Origin: Ardenticatenaceae bacterium
GTDB taxonomy: Bacteria; Chloroflexota; Anaerolineae; Promineifilales; Promineifilaceae
Length of the DNA stretch: 64,000 nucleotides
Assembly (NCBI GenBank): GCA_011525915.1
Contig: WYBM01000069.1
Location: 62,001 to 126,000 of the forward strand
Direction of reading: 5' to 3'
Part shown: positions 16,393 through 24,931 of the stretch, in pieces
How positions within the stretch are numbered: position 1 is the stretch's first letter
Layout: every line of letters starts with the position of its first letter
Notes under the pieces: generated by a model
Told to the model about the DNA's origin: nothing
The model's input: the letters and a program-made list of their open reading frames with translations, nothing else
Database searches by the model: none
Made by a program: the position numbers and the translations under genes

Positions 16393-16819
16393 GAAGAGAT
16401 GGCGCTTTATCAAATCATGGCTGTTATACACCTGGGGGGGGCTGCACCGCTACTTTGGCAATCAGAATGCCATGCCATCTGAACATGAACGTGCGGTATA
16501 TTACTTTACGCGAGCGTATGAAGTAGACCCCGACTTTCGTATGGCCCGTTTGAATCGGGCCATTTTATTGGGGCGTGAGTTGGGCCGCCTTCCAGAAGCG
16601 CTGTCTGATCTGGATGCTCTTCTAACACAAGACCCGACTTTTGCACCCGCCTTGCTGAACCGGGGACTGCTGCTGCAAGAAGCCGGGCATTACCCTGAAG
16701 CGTTACGAGACCTGGAAGCCTACCTGAACCAATCTTCCTGGCATGAATATCGCCAGGAAGCCCAACGCATGGTCGCCATCTTACGAGACATTATGACCGA
16801 CCTGGACGAGGCGCCATAA
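16385..16819 (+). CDS. Small TPR-repeat protein
   Basis: 144 residues from the ATG at 16385 (a TTG eight codons earlier is open but lies in the repeat). Two or three tetratricopeptide units are visible: HERAVYYFTRAYEVDPDF, then ALSDLDALLTQDPTFAPALL, then YPEALRDLEAYLNQ. TPRs mediate protein-protein contacts. The basic, aromatic N-terminus (VKRWRFIKSWLLYTWGGL) may touch membrane. No Shine-Dalgarno is seen. Partner unknown. Confidence 0.7.
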   Translation: MTVKRWRFIKSWLLYTWGGLHRYFGNQNAMPSEHERAVYYFTRAYEVDPDFRMARLNRAILLGRELGRLPEALSDLDALLTQDPTFAPALLNRGLLLQEAGHYPEALRDLEAYLNQSSWHEYRQEAQRMVAILRDIMTDLDEAP

Positions 16820-16821
16820 CC

Positions 16822-16935
16822 AGTGGTTGGTAATCAATATACAGCCAACTCTACGCTGAACACTGACCTACTGAACACTGACCCACTGAACACTGACCTA
16901 CTGAACACTGACCTACTGAACACCGATTACTGATT
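16822..16935. repeat. Tandem 15-bp repeat inside a dispersed intergenic repeat
   Basis: Four copies of CTGAACACTGACCTA (one with CCCA at the end) run from 16856 to 16915, followed by a diverged copy. They are preceded by GTGGTTGGTAATCAATATAC. The array lies between convergent genes and its end overlaps the stop region of the HExxH gene. Confidence 0.85.
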
Positions 16936-18201
16936 CCCATTCACCGTCTCCTGCCAAACACGCTCCAAATCGGCCAGGCTGCCGATGGAGGCGACAGTAT
17001 CCATGAAGTGCCGCAGGGTGGGGGTATGGTTGCGAATATCACGCAGCATAGGGCCGGTGGGGTCACTGCCCGTAGCCCCCGGCCGGGATGCGTAAGCGCC
17101 ATAAAACGCAAAGTAAGCCTGGTTAAGCTTGCGAATGAGGTAGCCATGGGCTACAAAAAGCTGTCGCCGTTCCTCCATATAAGCTTCTGCTTCATCAATG
17201 CTGCCTTCGGCTAACAGCGCATCTACGTGAATGCGGGTGGCGGCCATTTCAGTATTAAAATCGAAGGGGGACGGCGTGATTTTACTGGTTTCCGGCGATG
17301 AAGGCACGTTTGCCGATGGCGGTGGGGGCACAAACTCCGGGTAGAAGCGTTCAATAACCTGCGCTCCAATTTCCACATCTATGATGGAAGCAATGGTTTC
17401 GTTAATAGTGCGTACTTGTGGGTCGCCATAATAGAGCCCCACAGGATGAAAAGCCATCCAATGATGGGCCCATTCATGGGCTGTGACTTCGGCCAGCCAG
17501 TTAATGCTGGTAGTCTCCTGGATCATGGCAGGATAGGTGCCAATGCCCCCCAGAGGCACCACCAGCGCAGAGAGATCAAGCGTGTTTACCACGGCCGTCT
17601 CAATATTTTCTTTGTCCGGTGTTGTCAACCCCGGTTCCAGGGAACGCTGGTGAATCCGTTCGATCTGGTCCCGAGGGGAAACCACAAGCAAGTTGGGTAC
17701 GGCCGTCATGTGCATCATCACCGGTGGCCACGCCCGCCCACCCAGGCCAAACCCCTCTTCAGCCAGCACAACCGCCACCTGGTCTTGTACTATGGCTTCA
17801 ACCATGGGTTGTAGTTCGGCCAGATGGTCACGTTTCTGAGCCAGGGTTAACTGGAGTTCTGCGGAAGCGGCCGCCGGGTCTGTGATCGCCGGGTCAACGT
17901 ATAGGCGGGTGATATCGGCATCTAGCTGCTGGGCCTGGCGCAGCAGTTCCAGGTAATCCAAAACAAATTGTTGGCGCTCTGCTTCAGTGAGAAAGGTATG
18001 TCCGTTGGCCAACATGGCCCGCATCTTGGCCCCCAAGGCCGCCCCCTCCCAGGCCACATAATCAAACTGCTGCTGGTTAACAATGGCGTTAATCTGGTCT
18101 TCTTCCGTGCCAAACGCCGGCCCTTCGCGCCCCAAGAGCAGCAAACCAGCCACAAACATGAGCAACAGTTGCGTAATGATTACCAGACGCTGCCTGAACA
18201 T
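16927..18201 (-). CDS. Exported HExxH putative metallopeptidase of unknown family
   Basis: 424 residues. An N-terminal hydrophobic segment (ITQLLLMFVAGLLLLG) acts as signal or anchor. A zinc motif VTAHEWAHHWMAFHP near residue 240 and a downstream acidic segment NETIASIIDVEIG fit a gluzincin-type site. A Pro/Ser-rich linker (PPPPSANVPSSP) separates this from a helical C-terminal part. I do not recognise a named family. The ATG at 18201 is preceded by TATGAT at 8 bp, suggesting a leaderless mRNA. Confidence 0.7.
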   Translation of the reverse strand: MFRQRLVIITQLLLMFVAGLLLLGREGPAFGTEEDQINAIVNQQQFDYVAWEGAALGAKMRAMLANGHTFLTEAERQQFVLDYLELLRQAQQLDADITRLYVDPAITDPAAASAELQLTLAQKRDHLAELQPMVEAIVQDQVAVVLAEEGFGLGGRAWPPVMMHMTAVPNLLVVSPRDQIERIHQRSLEPGLTTPDKENIETAVVNTLDLSALVVPLGGIGTYPAMIQETTSINWLAEVTAHEWAHHWMAFHPVGLYYGDPQVRTINETIASIIDVEIGAQVIERFYPEFVPPPPSANVPSSPETSKITPSPFDFNTEMAATRIHVDALLAEGSIDEAEAYMEERRQLFVAHGYLIRKLNQAYFAFYGAYASRPGATGSDPTGPMLRDIRNHTPTLRHFMDTVASIGSLADLERVWQETVNGNQ

Positions 18202-18209
18202 AGGCAAAG

Positions 18210-18238
18210 ATCATAGTAGAGTTACGGCCGCAGCACAA
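18210..18238 (-). promoter_or_regulatory. Promoter for a leaderless start at 18201
   Basis: On the minus strand TTGTGC, 17 bp, TATGAT, then 8 bp to the ATG of the HExxH gene. Confidence 0.5.
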
Positions 18239-18243
18239 GCCCA

Positions 18244-18289
18244 TAGTAAAAGAAGGGTATCATGCTTCCTGTGCTCAGCATGACACCCT
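18244..18289 (-). terminator. Terminator of the PadR/GyrI-like operon
   Basis: On the minus strand AGGGTGTCATGC pairs with GCATGATACCCT (one mismatch) and is followed by TTCTTTT. It lies about 40 bp after the GyrI-like stop. Confidence 0.65.
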
Positions 18290-18331
18290 TGTACTTATGT
18301 GGTTTACAGCCTGCCGGGTAGGTGTCTAAAA

Positions 18332-19003
18332 TTAGCGCCCCGTGGTGGCCACCTCGGTGGCCGTGGTTTCTAGAGGATTGCTATGTGGAAACGAGACACG
18401 TATTGGCTGACGTAACACGGTCTTTAACTTTTCCGGCGCCACCCGCCGCGGATCGCTAAGGTAAATTTCGTGATGCTTGCCGTTTTCTATAAACCCGTTC
18501 TCTGGAATGAACTCATGATGCAATTTAGCCACGGTAGGCCCCTCATCATCATAAGACCCAATGTGCAGAATTTGCACCGAAAGCCCTTCATGATAACGTA
18601 CCAGCTGAACTTTATTCAGCGCGGCCGGGCTCTTGGATTTTTGCACTTGCTCTATGGCCTCAGCAAAGATATCGGCTGTGATCCACTCTGGCGTCATGAT
18701 CATCATCGTCCAGTCCCAGGCAGATTTTTCACGCGTGAGAAACGTAGCCATATCTTTGGCCCACCACAACCCTTCCAACGGGGGGACAGTGTAATCCTTT
18801 TTTAAGCTATCCTTACTAAGGAACTTTATCTTGTAAGCCACCGCATAAAGCGCCTCAAGAGCCTCTTTATACGCCTGCGCCGTGTTGGGGTCGCCGTGGC
18901 CATCAACCATCACAAACTGCATCTCCGGCACGTCTACGGTCTCAAACTGCCTTGACGGATAGTAGAGATGCTTTAAGGTTTTCTTAAAATCAACTTTTGT
19001 CAT
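18332..19003 (-). CDS. GyrI-like small-molecule-binding protein
   Basis: 223 residues, cytoplasmic. Features such as FETVDVPEMQFVMVDGHGDP near the start, then EGLWWAKD and the C-terminal NGFIENGKHHEIYLSDPRRV, match GyrI-like (AraC effector-binding-type, SOUL fold) proteins. These often bind drugs or other ligands. Its ATG overlaps the end of the PadR gene by 14 bp, so both are co-translated. The pair resembles known regulator/ligand-binding modules; the ligand is unknown. Confidence 0.8.
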   Translation of the reverse strand: MTKVDFKKTLKHLYYPSRQFETVDVPEMQFVMVDGHGDPNTAQAYKEALEALYAVAYKIKFLSKDSLKKDYTVPPLEGLWWAKDMATFLTREKSAWDWTMMIMTPEWITADIFAEAIEQVQKSKSPAALNKVQLVRYHEGLSVQILHIGSYDDEGPTVAKLHHEFIPENGFIENGKHHEIYLSDPRRVAPEKLKTVLRQPIRVSFPHSNPLETTATEVATTGR

Positions 19004-19529
19004 TTTTTGCCTCCATGGTTTTTATAACGTTCTCAACCCACGCCTTCTCTGCCGCCATCAGCGTCAGGCTATAATCAAAAAGCAGTTCGACATGATCTGG
19101 CAAAGGGCGTTGGGCTTCAGCCCGCGCCGTAACTTGCTCTAGACGTGTTGTTACTCCTTCGTGGTAGGATCGCAGCGCGCCTAAAGCTTGTGCCGCGGTG
19201 ATGATGGGTAAATTTGCCAACCCTAACAAAATGGGAGAGTAGCTTCGCTTGGGCTGCGCCAGGGCTTCCAATGTGGCGGTGGTTAACGCCGCCCGGCCCG
19301 CGGCGGTGATCTGGTAAACGCGCCGTGCGGAACCACGTCCCTGTGTGGGAATGACCTGGCTCTCAACTAGCCCGGCCTCTCCCAATTTTTTGAGCACATA
19401 ATAGATCGAAGAGAAGCCGATCTCGGTCCACTCACGCATACCACGCGCTTCGATGATCTGCTCAATCTCATAGCCATGATGGGGGGCTTCCGCCGTCAGG
19501 CTGAGAACAGCTAATTCAGCATTGGTCAT
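18990..19529 (-). CDS. PadR-family transcriptional regulator
   Basis: 179 residues from the ATG at 19529, which has GAGGTG a few bases upstream. The N-terminal winged helix (LAVLSLTAEAPHHGYEIEQI, then SSIYYVLKKLGEAGLVES) is classic PadR, and the C-terminal half is the Vir_act_alpha_C-like helical dimerisation part. A perfect inverted repeat lies 12 bp before its start and overlaps the likely -10, so autorepression is expected. The GyrI-like gene is the second gene of the operon. Confidence 0.9.
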   Translation of the reverse strand: MTNAELAVLSLTAEAPHHGYEIEQIIEARGMREWTEIGFSSIYYVLKKLGEAGLVESQVIPTQGRGSARRVYQITAAGRAALTTATLEALAQPKRSYSPILLGLANLPIITAAQALGALRSYHEGVTTRLEQVTARAEAQRPLPDHVELLFDYSLTLMAAEKAWVENVIKTMEAKNDKS

Positions 19530-19540
19530 AGGTTCACCTC

Positions 19541-19566
19541 GTATTATTCTAATACTAGAATAATAC
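19541..19566 (-). promoter_or_regulatory. PadR operator, perfect 11-bp inverted repeat
   Basis: GTATTATTCTA and TAGAATAATAC are exact inverse copies around ATAC. On the minus strand TATTAT within it is a likely -10, with TTGACA 15 bp upstream (19586-19581). A bound dimer would block the promoter of the PadR/GyrI operon. Confidence 0.8.
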
Positions 19567-19636
19567 ATTTTTACGACTTTTGTCAAGCTGAGGGAGTATT
19601 TGCTCACTGACGGGACCTGCAAACCCTAAATTCGGG

Positions 19637-19642
19637 TATGAT
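19637..19642 (+). promoter_or_regulatory. -10 box for leaderless epimerase mRNA
   Basis: TATGAT is followed by 7 bp and the ATG at 19650. It overlaps an alternative ATG at 19638. No -35 is recognised. Confidence 0.35.
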
Positions 19643-19649
19643 TGCCGGT

Positions 19650-20579
19650 ATGCGATTTTTAGTAACCGGCGGCGCCGGCTTTTTAGGCGTGGCCCTGGCT
19701 AACCGGCTGGCGCATGATGGGCATGACGTCCACGTGTTAGATGACCTTAGCCATGGTGACGCCACACGTTTGGACACGGCCGTGCAATTTACCAAAGGGG
19801 ATGTAGACAATATCCCTCTGCTCTGGTCATTGCTGCGCAACGTGGATTGTGTTTACCACTTGGCCGCGCGGGTATCGGTGGCGGAGTCGCTCTTACACCC
19901 GCGTGATTACAGCCGGGTGAATGTAGGGGGCACAGTCAGCCTGATGGAAGCCATGCGGGATACAGGTGTACGCCGGGTTGTGCTGTCATCCTCAGGGGCG
20001 GTCTACGGCCGTCAGCCCGAACAACCCGTTCATGAAAACGACGTCCCCCAACCAGACTCGCCTTACGCCGTCAGCAAATGGGCAGCCGAACAATACCTGC
20101 ACACCATCGGCCAACTATGGCACATTGAAACCGTGGCCCTGCGGATTTTTAACGCTTATGGCCCCTGGCAGCCGCTGCCCGCCTCTCACGCACCCGTTAT
20201 TCCCCGCTTTTTACAACAGGCGCTCTCCGGCGGCTCAGTAGTATTATTTGGTGATGGGCAGCAAACGCGCGATTTTGTGTATATCACAGATGTGGTCAAC
20301 GCGCTGGTTAGTGCGGCCACGGCTGGCGGGGTAAACCGCCAGGTAATCAACATTGGCCGGGGTCTGGAAACCAGCATTGCCGCGCTTGTGGATGAGATGG
20401 AGGTTGTTACGGGGCAGGCCATTCATCGCCTGCACAATCCGGAAAAATCAGGGGGCATACCGCGGCTGGTGGCCGACATCAGCCGCGCACAGATGCTGCT
20501 GGGGTTTCGGCCGTCTACCAACCTGGCGAAAGGATTGCAGCAAATATTAAAGGAAGACGGCCGTTTTCACCAGATGTAG
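19650..20579 (+). CDS. NAD-dependent sugar epimerase/dehydratase
   Basis: 309 residues, extended short-chain dehydrogenase of the UDP-glucose 4-epimerase type. The Rossmann motif VTGGAGFLGVALA begins at residue 5. The catalytic Ser and YxxxK are in VLSSSGAVYG and SPYAVSKWAAEQY. It acts on a nucleotide sugar; the exact sugar cannot be told from sequence alone. The start at 19650 puts the glycine motif at the usual place; 19638 is an alternative. It likely supplies sugars for cell-surface glycans. Confidence 0.88.
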   Translation: MRFLVTGGAGFLGVALANRLAHDGHDVHVLDDLSHGDATRLDTAVQFTKGDVDNIPLLWSLLRNVDCVYHLAARVSVAESLLHPRDYSRVNVGGTVSLMEAMRDTGVRRVVLSSSGAVYGRQPEQPVHENDVPQPDSPYAVSKWAAEQYLHTIGQLWHIETVALRIFNAYGPWQPLPASHAPVIPRFLQQALSGGSVVLFGDGQQTRDFVYITDVVNALVSAATAGGVNRQVINIGRGLETSIAALVDEMEVVTGQAIHRLHNPEKSGGIPRLVADISRAQMLLGFRPSTNLAKGLQQILKEDGRFHQM

Positions 20580-20654
20580 CTGAAACTTTTGGCACTTCTT
20601 TTGTGTGCACCCGCCCGACACCAAGCCCTAAAGCAAAACAACATAGTGTCCAAC

Positions 20655-20688
20655 GAAAAAAGCCAGGGAATTAATCCCTGGCTTTTTA
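20655..20688. terminator. Bidirectional terminator between epimerase and tRNA-Leu
   Basis: AGCCAGGGA (20661-20669) and TCCCTGGCT (20675-20683) form a perfect 9-bp stem flanked by A6 and T5, so it can end transcription in both directions. Confidence 0.85.
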
Positions 20689-20771
20689 TGCCCAGGAGAG
20701 GACTCGAACCTCCACGCCCATAAGGGCACAGGCCCTCAACCTGCCGCGTATGCCAATTCCGCCACCTGGGC
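20689..20771 (-). tRNA. tRNA-Leu (anticodon GAG)
   Basis: The minus strand folds as a class II tRNA of 83 nt. The acceptor stem is GCCCAGG/CCTGGGC with discriminator A, the anticodon loop is TTGAGGG, the variable arm is long (GTGCCCTTATGGGCGT), and the T arm is GGAGG TTCGAGT CCTCT. CCA is not encoded. It is followed by a strong terminator. Confidence 0.95.
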
Positions 20772-20856
20772 CAATATGCGCCAATTATAGCCGTTGCCCC
20801 CTGGCTGTCAATCGTCAGCCCAACAGGTTAATGACCAAAAGCTGTCTGCAAATCTG

Positions 20857-22797
20857 TCAGGTCTTAAGGTTTTTAATCTCTATGGGTTTTACCTGATCCG
20901 CCAGGCCGAAGCCAAACAGTTTACTGTAAAAATACAGTTCGCCATCCAGAGCACGTTTGATGTTATCGGCACGGCGAAAGCCATGCTGTTCCTCCGCAAA
21001 CGGCACATAAGCTACGGGCAAGCCTTTGGCGTCTACGGCAGCAAACATCATCTCTGCCTGGTTGGGGGGCACCACTTTATCTTCAAGACCTTGAAAGAGG
21101 ATGAGCGCACAATTAATCTGGTCAATAAAGTGGATGGGTGAGCGCGCGATATAAATCTCTTTGCCATCCGGATAGGGCGCAATGAGAGTGTCCAGGTAAC
21201 GAGACTCAAACTTGTGTGTTTCTTTTGTCATCGCTTCCAGGTCACTAATGCCAAAGTGGCTGGCGCCGGCGGTAAAGATATCTTGAAAGGTGATGGCACA
21301 AAGAGTGGTGTAGCCACCTGCACTGCCCCCACGAATAGCCAAACGCTGTTGGTCAGCCAGCCCCTGGCCTACCAGATAACGGGCGGCATTAACACAATCT
21401 TCCACGTCTACAATGCCCCATTGGCCATTAAGGCGCTGACGGTATTCACGACCATACCCTGTGCTGCCCCCATAATTCACATCTACCACGGCAAAACCCC
21501 GGCTGGTCCAAAATTGTGTGCCCAGGTTGAGGGTTGTGCTGGTAGCGCTGGTAGGGCCGCCGTGGCTCAAGACCAGCAAAGGGGGCTTTTCCCCTGACGG
21601 TGGCACAAAGTCCTGGTTTTGTGGCGGGTAGTATATAGCATGGGCAGTCAGCCCATGCGCCGTGGGAAATTCAATCGGCTGCGGCACAGACAGATAAGCC
21701 GTATCTACCGTTAACTGCGTGGATTGCCGCAAGATCTGCCATTGATCACTGCGTAAATCCAGCCGGACAATGGCCGACGGCCGTGTGGCCGAACCGCCCA
21801 AAAACGCCGCAAAGCCCTTGCCTACCTGAACGTAATCAATACTGGTAAAGGGCAGGTCAAAGTTCGTCAACTGACCGCTGTTCACGTCTAACCGGGCCAG
21901 CCGCCAGATGCCATTTTGGGTGTACGCCGCGATGATAGTACGGGCGTTAGCAAAACCATAGGTGGACATGCGAAACACCCACTGCGGCTTGCCAAACTCG
22001 GCATCCAGAGGGCAGACCGGCTCTACCTTGCCGTTGCGCCAGCGATAGATGTTCCACCAATTGCTGCGGTCAGAAACAAAGTAAAGGAGGCCGTCAGGCG
22101 ACCATTGGGGTTGGAAGATAGACTCGCCCTCGCCGCCAGCAACCAGGGTAGGCTTGGTCACGGCCGTGCCGGCAGCATTTAATTCTCCCACCCACAGTTC
22201 AGTGCCGTCCCAGGGCATACGGGGGTGCTGCCAGGTGATCCAGGCCAGTTGTTTGCCGTCGGGGCTCAGGCTTGGCGCCGCGTAAAAGTCATTGCCAGCA
22301 GCCAGAGTGTCACCAATTTCACCGTTGCCGTCCAGATGAATGCTCACCAGGGAATTGACAGCCTCTTCACCCGGCGTCAGGTGAGCTTCACGGATGCATA
22401 CCATCCGCCCACGAGAGGGGTCAATGCTCCCATCAGCAAAGCGGAGGCTTTCGCTGGCCGTCAGAGGTTCGGGCTCGGCATGAGGATATTGGGCGTAAAG
22501 GCGCTGGTCTACAAAGTTGCTGAAGTAAAGGGTGTCATTGTATACGGTATATGAACCGCCGCCGTATTCATGAACCAGTGTGCGGGCGTTAAAACCGGCC
22601 GCGCTCATTTCTTCAATGCCGCCGGTTGGCGTCCATTTTACCAGGGCGCTGCGGCCGTTTTCTGATGGCCGCAGTTCCAGCCAATAGATCGCGTTACCAT
22701 CCAGCTGAATTTCACCCAACCCCACTGTGCCGGCCACAATAAGATCAGAAGTGATAGGGGATTTCCAAGCGCCATAGGAGGCTGTTTCTTTGTTCAT
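20857..22797 (-). CDS. S9-family peptidase (acylaminoacyl/prolyl oligopeptidase type)
   Basis: 646 residues. The N-terminal ~370 residues form a beta-propeller (repeated WSPDG/SPDGKQLAW-type strands). The C-terminal alpha/beta-hydrolase domain carries the nucleophile in RGGSAGGYTTL, an acid in LEDKVVPPNQAEMM and the His in EEQHGFRRADN. Such enzymes remove N-terminal residues or cleave short peptides in the cytoplasm; no signal peptide is present. Single gene with divergent regulatory RNA upstream. Confidence 0.9.
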   Translation of the reverse strand: MNKETASYGAWKSPITSDLIVAGTVGLGEIQLDGNAIYWLELRPSENGRSALVKWTPTGGIEEMSAAGFNARTLVHEYGGGSYTVYNDTLYFSNFVDQRLYAQYPHAEPEPLTASESLRFADGSIDPSRGRMVCIREAHLTPGEEAVNSLVSIHLDGNGEIGDTLAAGNDFYAAPSLSPDGKQLAWITWQHPRMPWDGTELWVGELNAAGTAVTKPTLVAGGEGESIFQPQWSPDGLLYFVSDRSNWWNIYRWRNGKVEPVCPLDAEFGKPQWVFRMSTYGFANARTIIAAYTQNGIWRLARLDVNSGQLTNFDLPFTSIDYVQVGKGFAAFLGGSATRPSAIVRLDLRSDQWQILRQSTQLTVDTAYLSVPQPIEFPTAHGLTAHAIYYPPQNQDFVPPSGEKPPLLVLSHGGPTSATSTTLNLGTQFWTSRGFAVVDVNYGGSTGYGREYRQRLNGQWGIVDVEDCVNAARYLVGQGLADQQRLAIRGGSAGGYTTLCAITFQDIFTAGASHFGISDLEAMTKETHKFESRYLDTLIAPYPDGKEIYIARSPIHFIDQINCALILFQGLEDKVVPPNQAEMMFAAVDAKGLPVAYVPFAEEQHGFRRADNIKRALDGELYFYSKLFGFGLADQVKPIEIKNLKT

Positions 22798-22836
22798 AAC
22801 AGAATGATAAACGGCAAGCCCACTTTAGCCAAATGG

Positions 22837-22866
22837 TTGACGGCCGTTTTCCGCTTCTGTTATACT
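22837..22866 (+). promoter_or_regulatory. Promoter of the structured RNA / ABC-F leader
   Basis: TTGACG (22837-22842), 18 bp, TATACT (22861-22866). A copy of ACGGCCGT overlaps the -35. Confidence 0.6.
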
Positions 22867-22929
22867 GCTGCTGCTTTGCCAAATTGCACATGGCAGCTAT
22901 AAATCATCCTACACCAAAAGGAAGGAGAC

Positions 22930-22980
22930 ATGACTCCGGGGCACGTCAACCCACAACTGCATCCCCCCCTCACGGTCTGA
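22930..22980 (+). CDS. Putative 16-residue leader peptide MTPGHVNPQLHPPLTV
   Basis: A short ORF inside the structured RNA, preceded by AAAAGGAAGGAGAC. Its stop codon falls in the apical hairpin. Pro-rich ORFs in leaders of ABC-F genes are known in other bacteria to sense stalled ribosomes, which gives this ORF a possible role. The spacing of the best Shine-Dalgarno match to the ATG is short (2 bp from AAGGAG, 7 bp from AGGA), so translation is uncertain. Confidence 0.35.
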   Translation: MTPGHVNPQLHPPLTV

Positions 22981-23056
22981 CCAGACCACTGCAATGTGGT
23001 GTACCCGGAGTGTGCCTGCCGACAGATTGACATAAGTCTCTAATGCATTGTTATTC

Positions 23057-23091
23057 ACGGCCGTAGCGCACCCCGCTACGGCCGTTTTGTT
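23057..23091 (+). terminator. Terminator built from two ACGGCCGT palindromes
   Basis: ACGGCCGTAGCG (23057-23068) and CGCTACGGCCGT (23074-23085) form a perfect 12-bp stem with a CACCC loop, followed by TTTGTTTT. Confidence 0.9.
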
Positions 23092-23180
23092 TTCCCATGG
23101 TGGGCAGCAACGGCCGCTTACTAAAATGTCGTGATTGTCACTTTACTCATGATAATCACCTGTAGTAATGGGAAAACATT

Positions 23181-24926
23181 ATGTCTATCTTATCATTTAA
23201 CAACCTGAGCCAAACACTGGGGGCTACCCCCATTTTTAACGGCTTAACAGGCAGCATTCCCCAAAACGGTAAAATCGGCCTCGTGGGATCAAATGGCATC
23301 GGCAAAACCACGCTGCTGCGCATTCTGGCAGGGTTAGACAGGCCGTTACACGGCCGTGTTCACCTGGCCAAGGAGCGGCGTGTCGGTTATTTGCGGCAGG
23401 AGGCCATGCTGGCTTTTGCCAACCATGAAAACACGATCTTTGAAGAAATGCTGACCGTATTTGCCTCTTTAGCAGACACGGAAAGCCACCTGCATCAGAT
23501 GGAAGCGGTGATGAGCCAGGGTGACTGTTCAGCCGAACTGCTTGATCGGTATGGTGCCATGCAAGCTTCCTTTGAACAAGCCGGCGGTTACGATTATGAT
23601 ACACGTATCAAACAAGTCTTAACAGGCCTGGGCTTTGGGCGGGAGCAGTGGAGCATGCCCCTGGCTTACAGCAGCGGCGGGCAAAAGACCCGGGCGCTGC
23701 TGGCCCGCCTGCTGCTGGAGAAGCCCGATTTGCTCATTCTGGACGAGCCGACCAACCACCTGGACGCAGCCATCCTGGAGTGGTTGGAAGGAATATTGCG
23801 GCAGTGGTCAGGTGCGCTGCTCATTGTCAGCCATGACCGCTATTTCCTGGATAACGTGGTAAACCACATCTGGGAGATGAGCCACCATGGGTTGGAGCTG
23901 TATCGTGGTAACTACTCGGCCTACCAACGGCAGCGTGAAGAGCGATGGACACGTCGAGAAGAAGAATTTACGGCCGTACGTGATCATTTCCTGAAAAAAT
24001 TAGCGTTCATCAAGCGTAATATTGCCCGCGCCAGCACCACAGACCGGGCCAAAGGGGAACTGCGCCGCCTGGTACGTGACGTACAGGCCGTGGAATACGG
24101 TGGGGCTCAGGCGCTGGAGGGAACCTGGTCGCAATTCTTGGCCACCACAGATTGCAGCTATCAGGGGGGTGACTGGAACACGGCCGAGGTAGAGCAACGC
24201 ATTCGGGCGCTGAAAAATCCAAATCCGCGCCGCCTGCGTATTCATATACAACTCGACAGTGGGCATCGCAGCGGGCAGGTGGTTTTGCGGACCAAGGATT
24301 TACTCGTTGGGTATCCTGGCAATCCATTGTTTATGGCTGATGATCTAGTATTACAACGGCAAGAGGTGGCGGCCCTGATTGGGCCCAATGGCGCGGGCAA
24401 ATCCACTTTCCTGAAAGTGCTGCGGGGGGAAGTGGCACCCTTGCACGGCCGTGTGGAATATGGCGCGGCCGTACAAACCAGTTACTTTGCCCAGGCCCAT
24501 GAAACGCTCCATCCAGAAAACACAGTGTTAGCGGAACTACTTACCACCCACAACATGCCCCTCAGCGCCGCCCGAGACCATCTGGCACGTTACCTTTTCC
24601 GTGGCGATGAGGTATTTAAACAGGTGGCGGCCCTGAGCGGCGGGGAGCGCGGGCGGCTGGCGCTGGCCAAACTGGCCCAGCACCAGGCCAACTTCCTGCT
24701 GCTGGACGAGCCAACCAATCATCTAGACATCCCCACCCAAGAAATGTTACAGGCAGCCCTGCAAGCCTACCAGGGAACCATCTTGCTGGTGTCCCATGAT
24801 CGGTATCTGATAAATGCACTGGCGACCCAGATTTGGGAACTGCATAACGGCCGTTTGCACGTCCACTGGGGACATTATCAATCTTACCTGACGACCCGGT
24901 CAGGCATGTTTAGCACGGTCAATTAG
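23181..24926 (+). CDS. ABC-F family ATPase (ribosome-associated)
   Basis: 581 residues with two ATPase domains and no membrane segments. Walker A motifs are GSNGIGKTTLL and GPNGAGKSTFL; the signatures are YSSGGQKTRALLARLLL and LSGGERGRLALAKL, each followed by LDEPTNHLD. The linker between the domains is charged and helical, as in ABC-F proteins that act in the ribosomal E site. Members serve as translation factors or protect ribosomes from antibiotics; which applies here is unknown. The upstream structured leader would fit drug- or stress-dependent control. Confidence 0.9.
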   Translation: MSILSFNNLSQTLGATPIFNGLTGSIPQNGKIGLVGSNGIGKTTLLRILAGLDRPLHGRVHLAKERRVGYLRQEAMLAFANHENTIFEEMLTVFASLADTESHLHQMEAVMSQGDCSAELLDRYGAMQASFEQAGGYDYDTRIKQVLTGLGFGREQWSMPLAYSSGGQKTRALLARLLLEKPDLLILDEPTNHLDAAILEWLEGILRQWSGALLIVSHDRYFLDNVVNHIWEMSHHGLELYRGNYSAYQRQREERWTRREEEFTAVRDHFLKKLAFIKRNIARASTTDRAKGELRRLVRDVQAVEYGGAQALEGTWSQFLATTDCSYQGGDWNTAEVEQRIRALKNPNPRRLRIHIQLDSGHRSGQVVLRTKDLLVGYPGNPLFMADDLVLQRQEVAALIGPNGAGKSTFLKVLRGEVAPLHGRVEYGAAVQTSYFAQAHETLHPENTVLAELLTTHNMPLSAARDHLARYLFRGDEVFKQVAALSGGERGRLALAKLAQHQANFLLLDEPTNHLDIPTQEMLQAALQAYQGTILLVSHDRYLINALATQIWELHNGRLHVHWGHYQSYLTTRSGMFSTVN

Positions 24927-24931
24927 ATGTG

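Larger units (their letters stand above)
22873..23093 (+). ncRNA. Unidentified structured RNA or attenuator leader before the ABC-F gene
   Basis: Between a promoter and a strong terminator lies about 220 nt that folds into a long rod: GAGAC/GTCTC (22925-29 with 23036-40), ACTCCGGG/CCCGGAGT (22933-40 with 23004-11), CCACA/TGTGG (22951-55 with 22995-99), TGCA/TGCA, and the tip GGTCT-GACC-AGACC (22974-87). It also contains a 16-codon ORF. No known Rfam-type motif (6S, SRP, T-box, common riboswitches) was recognised. Two readings remain: a free small RNA, or a translation-sensing leader for the ABC-F gene 90 bp beyond the terminator. Confidence 0.55.

Noticed and set aside
16822..16935. CRISPR array
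   Set aside because: The 15-bp repeats are directly adjacent with no spacers and no cas genes are in view; this is a simple tandem repeat.
22873..23093. Assignment as 6S RNA or SRP RNA
   Set aside because: The size and rod shape are suggestive, but the flanks are unpaired and the conserved SRP tip and 6S closing stem were not found.
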